From Ilumatobacteraceae bacterium (GTDB taxonomy: Bacteria; Actinomycetota; Acidimicrobiia; Acidimicrobiales; Ilumatobacteraceae): a stretch of 5,796 bases of DNA. Shown here piece by piece: positions 1 to 3,960 of this stretch; positions within the stretch are counted from its first letter, which is position 1, and the number at the start of each line of letters is the position of its first letter. The DNA is taken from positions 1 to 5,796 of the forward strand of contig JAHRVJ010000329.1 of assembly GCA_019090765.1 (NCBI GenBank), in the 5' to 3' direction. The translations under genes were made by a program, and so were the position numbers. Below the pieces are notes generated by a model. That model saw only the letters and a list, made by a program, of their open reading frames with translations, did not search any database and was not told the DNA's origin.

Positions 1-542
1 CGGTTGACAGCGGCCTCGCCTCGGAACTCCCCCAGAATCTGTTGGGTCGCGAGGTCCTCAATCATCGCCGCGGCAGTCGCGGCGTCTATTGGCGCAGGAC
101 GAAAGACAACGTCCGCGATTGCTTCGGCAAAGATGCCGCCGATTCCGAGCATCACGGTCGGACCGAACTGGGGGTCTCGGAGCAGACCCACGATTAGCTC
201 GCGCGCACCTGCCACCATCGGAGCGATCAATACGGTTACGTCGCCGTCGTCGGGGCGAGCCGCACTCAACAGTTCGGTCGCCGCGTGTTCAGCAGCGGCC
301 CTGTCGTTGAGCTGCAACCGCACCAGTCCACGTTCGGTCTTGTGGGCAATTGCGTCACCGTTCAGCTTCGCAACAACCGGATAGCCCAATTCGTCGGCCG
401 CCGTTCCGGCTGCTGCCGGATCATTGACGAATCGTTCATCCACGACCGGAAGATCGAAATCAGCGAGTAATAGCTTCGAATCGCGTTCCGACAAAGTGAC
501 GGTTGCCGACGCGCCAGCCACCAGGGGTTGAGTACTGTCCAT
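1..542 (-). CDS. Acetate/acyl-CoA ligase (ADP-forming), ATP-grasp part, cut by the left edge
   Basis: The 180 visible residues are the N-terminal part of an ATP-grasp domain of the NDP-forming acyl-CoA synthetase family (succinyl-CoA-synthetase-like), a cytosolic enzyme family that interconverts an acyl-CoA plus ADP and phosphate with the free acid, CoA and ATP. Visible landmarks are the ATP-grasp strand GYPVVAKL at 53-60, AHKTERGLVRL at 66-76, ELIVGLLRDPQFGPTVMLGIGGIFAE at 115-140 (split here as ELIVGLLRDPQ, FGPTVML and GIGGIFAE) and FRGEAAV at 173-179. These match the beta-like subunit. The frame is open to the edge, so the C-terminus is missing. I chose ATG at 540-542; an in-frame TTG at 570-572 is the only upstream alternative before a stop at 603-605. 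No Shine-Dalgarno is seen. It lies 77 bp after the MFS gene on the same strand. Whether a CoA-binding alpha part is fused or separate, and which acid is the substrate, cannot be told. Confidence 0.85.
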   Translation of the reverse strand, partial: MDSTQPLVAGASATVTLSERDSKLLLADFDLPVVDERFVNDPAAAGTAADELGYPVVAKLNGDAIAHKTERGLVRLQLNDRAAAEHAATELLSAARPDDGDVTVLIAPMVAGARELIVGLLRDPQFGPTVMLGIGGIFAEAIADVVFRPAPIDAATAAAMIEDLATQQILGEFRGEAAVN

Positions 543-619
543 AGTGGCCCAACGGTACTGCGACTGACCCAACCGAAACTGGCACCCTGACGACCAACTC
601 CGCTACGCGTGTTGGATAG

Positions 620-1882
620 CTACTCGTCCGCGGTCTGAAGGTCGTTGTAGGTGTCAATATTGCGGACCGACGGAACGAACGCCGCGAAGCCGGCAGCAAT
701 CACAATCGTGGCGATTCCGCCGCCAGCGACCGACCACGGCACTCCGAACCACCGGGCAGCTACACCACTTTCGAAGGCTCCGAGTTCATTCGATGCGCCG
801 ATGAACACCCCCTCCACCGCCGATACCCGACCGAGTTGAACGTTCGGTGTGGCCAGCGGCACGAGCGTGGACCGGATCGTCATCGACACCATGTCGGCAC
901 CAGCCGCAAGCAACAGCGAAATGAACGCCACGGCATAGTTAGTGGTCAACCCGAGGGTGATGTGGAACGCCCCAAATGTTGCCACCACTGCAAGCAGCGT
1001 CGGGCCCACCCGACGCGACACTGGACGCACTGCGAGGACAAGGCCCATCAGCCCCGCGCCGATACCGGGGGCGGCACGCAGCCAGCCGTAGGCGATGTCG
1101 CCCACCCCGAGCCGTTCCTCGGCGATCACCGGAATCATGGCCACGGCCCCGCCAAATAGCACCGCCACCATGTCGAGCGAGATCGCCGAGAACACGATCG
1201 GTGTCCGCCGAATGAAGCGAAGGCCCTCGAACGCGAGCTTCACCGACGGCCGGTCCGTCAAGCGCGTCGGTTCGCGTGCATACGTGGTGCGCAGCATCGG
1301 TGGAATGGATGCTGCAAACAGCGCTGCAGCGACGAGATACGCGATATCAGCCCCGGCGGTCAGCAAGAAGCCGGAAGCCACGGCCCCAACAATCCCCGAG
1401 ATCACTCGCGTCACCGCGCCGGCGGCAACCAAGTTGGGCAGCAACTCGCGCTTAACGACGAGCGGCGCTATCGCATGGCGGGCGGGGATCGCAATCGCAT
1501 CAAACGACCCAAACACCAATGTGATCACATACAACGGCCAGATCGCATCATCGGACCCATCCGACACATCACCGATACTGCGGCTATAGGCAAAGAACGC
1601 CACAGCACACACAACTCTGCCGACCGTCATCAGCGCCGTGACGTGGCGCCGGTCGAATCGGTCAGCGATGTACCCGCTCACAATCACAAGCAACACCGCT
1701 GGGATGAACTGCAGCAGCCCGATAATCCCGATCGTCAGAGCATCGTCGGTGATGTCAAACGCTTGCTTGAACAGCACTGCGAGCATCAGCGCAATGCCGG
1801 TACTCGCGAGCGCGCTCGAAGTCAGGTAGCGCCTGACGGTCAGGATCTCTAGCAGGCGCGGACTGGCGCCGGGGTCAGTCAT
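620..1882 (-). CDS. MFS exporter, EntS-like (MFS_3 / transmembrane secretion effector type)
   Basis: This 420-residue inner-membrane protein has the length and hydrophobic pattern of a 12-helix major facilitator exporter. Helix 1 is near 22-40. The loop between helices 2 and 3 carries MFS motif A as GYIADRFDRRH at 70-80. A soluble central linker spans about 196-228. Helices resume from about 230 to 405, and the tail is short and acidic. The stretch from about 336 to 376, with IRSTLVPLATP, GRVSAVEGVFIG and SNELGAFESG, is typical of the EntS/MFS_3 branch, which includes the enterobactin exporter and many uncharacterised small-molecule exporters. The substrate cannot be read from sequence. It begins 28 bp after the stop of the TetR-type regulator gene on the same strand, the usual arrangement for a regulator-controlled efflux pump. 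The ATG at 1880-1882 has no clear Shine-Dalgarno, so translation may depend on the upstream gene. Confidence 0.9.
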   Translation of the reverse strand: MTDPGASPRLLEILTVRRYLTSSALASTGIALMLAVLFKQAFDITDDALTIGIIGLLQFIPAVLLVIVSGYIADRFDRRHVTALMTVGRVVCAVAFFAYSRSIGDVSDGSDDAIWPLYVITLVFGSFDAIAIPARHAIAPLVVKRELLPNLVAAGAVTRVISGIVGAVASGFLLTAGADIAYLVAAALFAASIPPMLRTTYAREPTRLTDRPSVKLAFEGLRFIRRTPIVFSAISLDMVAVLFGGAVAMIPVIAEERLGVGDIAYGWLRAAPGIGAGLMGLVLAVRPVSRRVGPTLLAVVATFGAFHITLGLTTNYAVAFISLLLAAGADMVSMTIRSTLVPLATPNVQLGRVSAVEGVFIGASNELGAFESGVAARWFGVPWSVAGGGIATIVIAAGFAAFVPSVRNIDTYNDLQTADE

Positions 1883-1910
1883 CGAACCCGAACGACTTTG
1901 AGGGGTTGAA

Positions 1911-2576
1911 TCAATCGGGTCTCAGCGCAGCGCGGAAAAAATCAATGATGTGCTCACTACGCCGTTCAAGTGCGGCTGGTGCAAGCGGGTCTTCATCAAG
2001 CAGGCCTTCCAAGAAGGGGGCGTCGGAGAAGTAGCTCAACAATGCGCCATATCCGGTGAGCAGTAGTTGTTCAGGGTTCTGCTCTCGAAAGTGACCAGCT
2101 TCCATCTCCCGGCGGAAGTACCCAGCCGCCTGATCGAACATCGGCCTAAGGACCGCGGCAAGGTCAATGCCAAGGTGGGCGCCACCGTCAATCGCCTCGC
2201 GACGCATCAGGGTGACATATGAGGGGTTGTCCGCAAAGAACCCGAACCCAGCACCCAGCACCTGCTCGACCTTTGGTAAACCCGTCTGCGGCGACCCGAC
2301 CGCGTCCGCGAGCCGGGCAAACCAGTCTGAGAGCAACCGCTCGAAGACCTCGCCATAGAGCACTTCCTTAGAAGCGAAATGATGCAGCAAACTCGGTCGA
2401 CGAATGCCGACCTCAGCGACAATGTCGTTGAGCGATGTGCCGTTGTAGCCGTCGTGCGCGAAGCAATCAACCGCAGCATCGAGGATCTGATCCCTTGTGG
2501 ATCGACCTGCGCCGCCCGGATCATCGCCAGGGGCAGGATGATGGGCGTCGTTGGGCGGAGACATCGTGTTAGCCAA
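1911..2576 (-). CDS. TetR/AcrR-family transcriptional regulator (TTG start)
   Basis: This 221-residue one-component regulator has a TetR_N DNA-binding domain at about 27-73. Helix 1 is RDQILDAAVDCFAHDGY (28-44). The helix-turn-helix follows as TSLNDIVAEVGIRRPSLLHHF (47-67, written as TSLNDIVAEVG plus IRRPSLLHHF), then the usual FxSKExL (67-73). The alpha-helical C-terminal half (about 75-218) is the ligand/dimer domain and does not reveal the ligand. Residues 1-25 are Pro/Gly/Asp-rich and probably disordered. I chose TTG at 2574-2576 because AGGAG (2582-2586) sits 5 nt ahead of it. The in-frame ATG at 2562-2564 has no Shine-Dalgarno at a usable distance. The gene lies between sodN (25 bp upstream) and the MFS gene (28 bp downstream) on one strand. 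It probably represses its own unit, including the exporter, though no operator could be assigned. Confidence 0.93.
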   Translation of the reverse strand: MANTMSPPNDAHHPAPGDDPGGAGRSTRDQILDAAVDCFAHDGYNGTSLNDIVAEVGIRRPSLLHHFASKEVLYGEVFERLLSDWFARLADAVGSPQTGLPKVEQVLGAGFGFFADNPSYVTLMRREAIDGGAHLGIDLAAVLRPMFDQAAGYFRREMEAGHFREQNPEQLLLTGYGALLSYFSDAPFLEGLLDEDPLAPAALERRSEHIIDFFRAALRPD

Positions 2577-2581
2577 CGCTA

Positions 2582-2586
2582 CTCCT
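2582..2586 (-). promoter_or_regulatory. Ribosome binding site fixing the TTG start of the TetR-type gene
   Basis: On the minus strand AGGAG is followed by a 5-nt spacer (TAGCG) and then TTG at 2574-2576. The next in-frame ATG lies 12 nt further on, which would put the AGGAG 17 nt away, too far for normal initiation. The site therefore supports the TTG start. It lies in the 26-nt stretch after the sodN stop, so it can serve on a transcript shared with sodN. Confidence 0.75.
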
Positions 2587-2602
2587 GTCGGCCAAACCTG
2601 AT

Positions 2603-3025
2603 TCAGCTAGGGGGATAAACGCCCATCTGCTTAGCCTTTTCGGTCTGCCAGAAGATGTCGGCAATCTCGTCAATGTAGCCAACCAGTTCCTCACCAACGG
2701 CGGGGTCCATCGACTTCTTTGCTTCGCCAGCCTGGTGAGTGGCCTTCCAGAACAGTTCGTGTAGTTGAGGGAAAGCTGCGAAGTGGTCGGGGGCGAAGAA
2801 GTCGGCCCACAGCACCATCAGGTGATGCTTGGTCTCTTCGGCGCGTTGCTCTTTGATCATGATGCAGCGAGTGCGGAATACCTCGTCATCAGACTCTTGG
2901 TACTTCTTGGCGGTTTTGACGACCGAGAGCGCCTCGATCTTGGCCTGGGCCGGGTCGTAGACCCCGCAGTAGAGGTCGCAGTGAGCGTGAGCAACGGTGG
3001 CCGATGCGAAGAACTTGGCGAACAT
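2603..3025 (-). CDS. sodN: Nickel superoxide dismutase precursor (variant nickel hook)
   Basis: NiSOD is a cytoplasmic homohexamer that dismutates superoxide to oxygen and hydrogen peroxide. The 140-residue precursor has a 14-residue pro-sequence ending in VAHA, then the hook HCDLYCGVYDP. After cleavage, His1 (amine and imidazole), Cys2 and Cys6 ligate nickel. In mature numbering Asp3, Tyr9, Glu17 and Arg47 (in IKEQR) are conserved. The body matches the four-helix NiSOD fold, with TKHHLMVLWADFF and ending in DIFWQTEKAK. Mature length is 126, slightly longer than the roughly 117 of Streptomyces SodN because of a short tail, KQMGVYPPS. Odd points are Tyr at position 5, where the canonical hook has Pro, and an extra Cys at mature 40. 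ATG at 3023-3025 is chosen because AAGGAG lies 5 nt upstream and the pro-sequence then has the expected length. sodX is divergent, 91 bp away. Confidence 0.96.
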   Translation of the reverse strand: MFAKFFASATVAHAHCDLYCGVYDPAQAKIEALSVVKTAKKYQESDDEVFRTRCIMIKEQRAEETKHHLMVLWADFFAPDHFAAFPQLHELFWKATHQAGEAKKSMDPAVGEELVGYIDEIADIFWQTEKAKQMGVYPPS

Positions 3026-3030
3026 GATGT

Positions 3031-3036
3031 CTCCTT
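3031..3036 (-). promoter_or_regulatory. Strong ribosome binding site of sodN
   Basis: On the minus strand AAGGAG is followed by a 5-nt spacer (ACATC) and the ATG at 3023-3025. This decides the sodN start against the longer open frame that extends to 3205, whose extra residues are antisense to sodX and show no NiSOD similarity. It is the best Shine-Dalgarno match in the window, as expected for a highly expressed enzyme. Confidence 0.85.
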
Positions 3037-3050
3037 GAGTCAGGTAGTGA

Positions 3051-3064
3051 GGCCGCAAGCGGCC
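3051..3064. repeat. Inverted repeat in the sodN leader, candidate operator or hairpin
   Basis: GGCCGC and GCGGCC flank a central AA, making a 14-bp dyad GGCCGCAAGCGGCC in the sodN/sodX intergenic region. Its near edge is 25 bp before the sodN ATG. If the candidate sodN -10 at 3077-3082 is real, the dyad covers about +7 to +20 of the transcript, a position where a repressor could block transcription. In RNA a 5-bp stem with a CAAG-type loop is possible. In Streptomyces, sod genes respond to nickel through the Fur-family protein Nur, but this dyad does not obviously match a Nur box. Function is inference only. Confidence 0.3.
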
Positions 3065-3076
3065 CGAGTTGTGTGG

Positions 3077-3082
3077 AGCGTA
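3077..3082 (-). promoter_or_regulatory. Candidate -10 box of the sodN promoter
   Basis: The minus strand reads TACGCT, fitting the TAnnnT pattern of actinobacterial -10 elements. It would place the transcript start near 3070, giving a leader of about 45 nt containing the 3051-3064 dyad and the AAGGAG site. No convincing -35 hexamer is seen 16-18 bp upstream. A second TAnnnT (TACGTT, 3102-3107, minus strand) overlaps the candidate sodX -10 and is an alternative. Confidence 0.25.
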
Positions 3083-3105
3083 CCCTGGTAAGCCCCGCCG
3101 AAACG

Positions 3106-3111
3106 TACACT
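3106..3111 (+). promoter_or_regulatory. Candidate -10 box for a leaderless sodX transcript
   Basis: TACACT ends 5 nt before the ATG at 3117-3119. A -10 element this close puts the transcription start at or within a base or two of the start codon. No Shine-Dalgarno is present upstream of that ATG, so a leaderless mRNA is the simplest reading. No good -35 match was found. Confidence 0.35.
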
Positions 3112-3116
3112 TCTTG

Positions 3117-3467
3117 ATGGTGGCTTTGCCGAATCCAACAACGAAGGCCCGCAACCTTTGGACACAATTACGTCCCCGACGCTTCATCGTCGCTGACCGC
3201 TCCATGGAACCGACCCTCGTTGACGGCCAAGGTTTGGTCGCTCACGCCAGCACCCGAGCGCGGATTAACCAGATCCGATGTTTCGAGCACCCCGATGAGC
3301 CCGGCTTCTGGCTGGTTAAGAGGGTCAGCGCAGTAATGGAGAGTGGAACGATGATGGTCCTCTCCGACAACCTTGCCGCGACCAAAGCTGATTCCAGGTC
3401 GTTCGGTGCCGTTGCTGTAGAGGGTTCTTTTCGAGTCGTACTACGGGTGCCGCGGCGCTGGACCTAG
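3117..3467 (+). CDS. sodX: NiSOD maturation peptidase, S26 signal-peptidase-like (SodX)
   Basis: This 116-residue protein is a compact Ser/Lys peptidase of the S26/LexA-like fold. Box B is RSMEPTLVDG (28-37) with nucleophile Ser29. Box D is WLVKRV (65-70) with general base Lys68. Box E is SDNLAATKADSRSFG (83-97). There is no transmembrane anchor or signal peptide, unlike secretory signal peptidases, which fits cytoplasmic processing. Divergent pairing with sodN, 91 bp apart, identifies it as the peptidase expected to remove the SodN pro-sequence and free His1 for nickel. I chose ATG at 3117; the frame also opens at TTG 3069, but that would overlap the shared promoter region and adds 16 residues with no family similarity. 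Starts at 3114 (TTG) or 3120 (GTG) cannot be excluded. The next gene follows 10 bp after the stop. Confidence 0.9.
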   Translation: MVALPNPTTKARNLWTQLRPRRFIVADRSMEPTLVDGQGLVAHASTRARINQIRCFEHPDEPGFWLVKRVSAVMESGTMMVLSDNLAATKADSRSFGAVAVEGSFRVVLRVPRRWT

Positions 3468-3470
3468 CCT
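3465..3470 (+). promoter_or_regulatory. Candidate -10 box ahead of the small unknown gene
   Basis: TAGCCT overlaps the TAG stop of sodX and ends 7 nt before the ATG at 3478-3480. No Shine-Dalgarno lies ahead of that ATG. The spacing would permit a leaderless transcript starting at or next to the ATG, in addition to read-through from sodX. Overlap with a stop codon makes a chance match more likely here than for the other two boxes. Confidence 0.22.
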
Positions 3471-3477
3471 GACGCAC

Positions 3478-3891
3478 ATGCAAATTGTGGCGGCTCTGTT
3501 TGTCGAGAACTTCGAGATGCGCCAGAGCCCTGGCCCTTCGACGCGAATTGACATGACCGGAGTGATGTTCTCACAGCCCGCGCCATTGCCCGCCCCCGTC
3601 ACGATCACGCCGCACCTCGTAGGCCTGATCTTCTGTCCGGAGGGCGAGTCCGGAAACGGCGTGTTTGAAGTGGTGTTCCGTCGTGGTCTCGATGAAGACA
3701 GCGAACAAGTTGCCCGCAACGTCAGCCCCTTCACAGTTGAGCCCGGCAAGTTCACCTACCGCCTCGTACGTGCCGAGTTGGAATTCCCGGACTACGGCCA
3801 GGTGTTTGCCCATTGCCGCGTTGGCCACGATGCCTGGCACATCGTGCCGTTCACGTTGCTGCCGCCAGTCGTCTCGGACGACGCAGACTAG
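3478..3891 (+). CDS. Unrecognised small beta-rich cytosolic protein next to sodX
   Basis: I do not recognise this 137-residue protein with confidence. There is no signal peptide, membrane segment or catalytic motif. The sequence alternates short hydrophobic strands with turns: MQIVAALFVENFEM (1-14), RIDMTGVMF (23-31), ITPHLVGLIFCP (43-54), GVFEVVFRRG (61-70), KFTYRLVRAELEFPDYG (91-107), AHCRVGHDAWHIVPFTLLP (111-129, as AHCRVGHDAW plus HIVPFTLLP). This resembles a small all-beta domain, and loosely the DUF6941-type proteins, an impression I could not test. Cys53, Cys113 and His112, His117 and His121 are present, but no metal site can be claimed. It starts 10 bp after sodX on the same strand, so co-transcription is likely. 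The start is ATG at 3478; no Shine-Dalgarno is visible. Codon phase and composition match neighbouring genes, supporting a real gene. Confidence 0.78.
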   Translation: MQIVAALFVENFEMRQSPGPSTRIDMTGVMFSQPAPLPAPVTITPHLVGLIFCPEGESGNGVFEVVFRRGLDEDSEQVARNVSPFTVEPGKFTYRLVRAELEFPDYGQVFAHCRVGHDAWHIVPFTLLPPVVSDDAD

Positions 3892-3901
3892 ATCCGCGGA
3901 T
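3892..3901. repeat. 10-bp perfect palindrome after the small unknown gene
   Basis: ATCCGCGGAT begins one base after the stop codon at 3889-3891, in the 69-bp gap before the transketolase. It has no loop and no T-run follows, so it is not a convincing terminator. It could be a protein-binding site or chance. Confidence 0.2.
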
Positions 3902-3948
3902 AGTTCAGATTTCTGTGCTGCCTTGAAGACGAATGAGGCATCGTCGGG

Positions 3949-3954
3949 TACTGT
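3949..3954 (+). promoter_or_regulatory. tkt: Candidate -10 box for a leaderless tkt transcript
   Basis: TACTGT ends exactly 6 nt before the GTG at 3961, which places +1 on the G of the start codon. There is no Shine-Dalgarno. A possible -35, TTGAAG at 3923-3928, is 20 bp upstream, longer than the usual 16-18, so the -35 assignment is weak. The gap from the previous stop is 69 bp, enough for an independent promoter. Confidence 0.4.
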
Positions 3955-3960
3955 CGCCGC

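Noticed and set aside
4..384. Plus-strand open frame of 126 codons at the left edge
   Set aside because: It is Ser/Ala/Arg-rich with no family resemblance and lies opposite a well-conserved ATP-grasp domain on the minus strand.
1095..1589. Plus-strand open frame of 164 codons inside the MFS gene
   Set aside because: It is antisense to conserved membrane helices and lacks its own ribosome site or recognisable motifs.
3069..3116. TTG start at 3069 for sodX
   Set aside because: The added 16 residues have no S26 similarity, the TTG has no Shine-Dalgarno, and it would place coding sequence over the shared promoter region. The ATG at 3117 with TACACT at -6 fits better.
2603..3205. Longer form of sodN with 60 extra N-terminal residues
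   Set aside because: The extension is antisense to the sodX start and ends the known 14-residue pro-sequence rule. The AAGGAG site 5 nt before the ATG at 3023-3025 fixes the start.
3892..3960. Rho-independent terminator between the small gene and tkt
   Set aside because: The ATCCGCGGAT palindrome has no loop and is not followed by a T-run, so it does not meet the usual terminator form.
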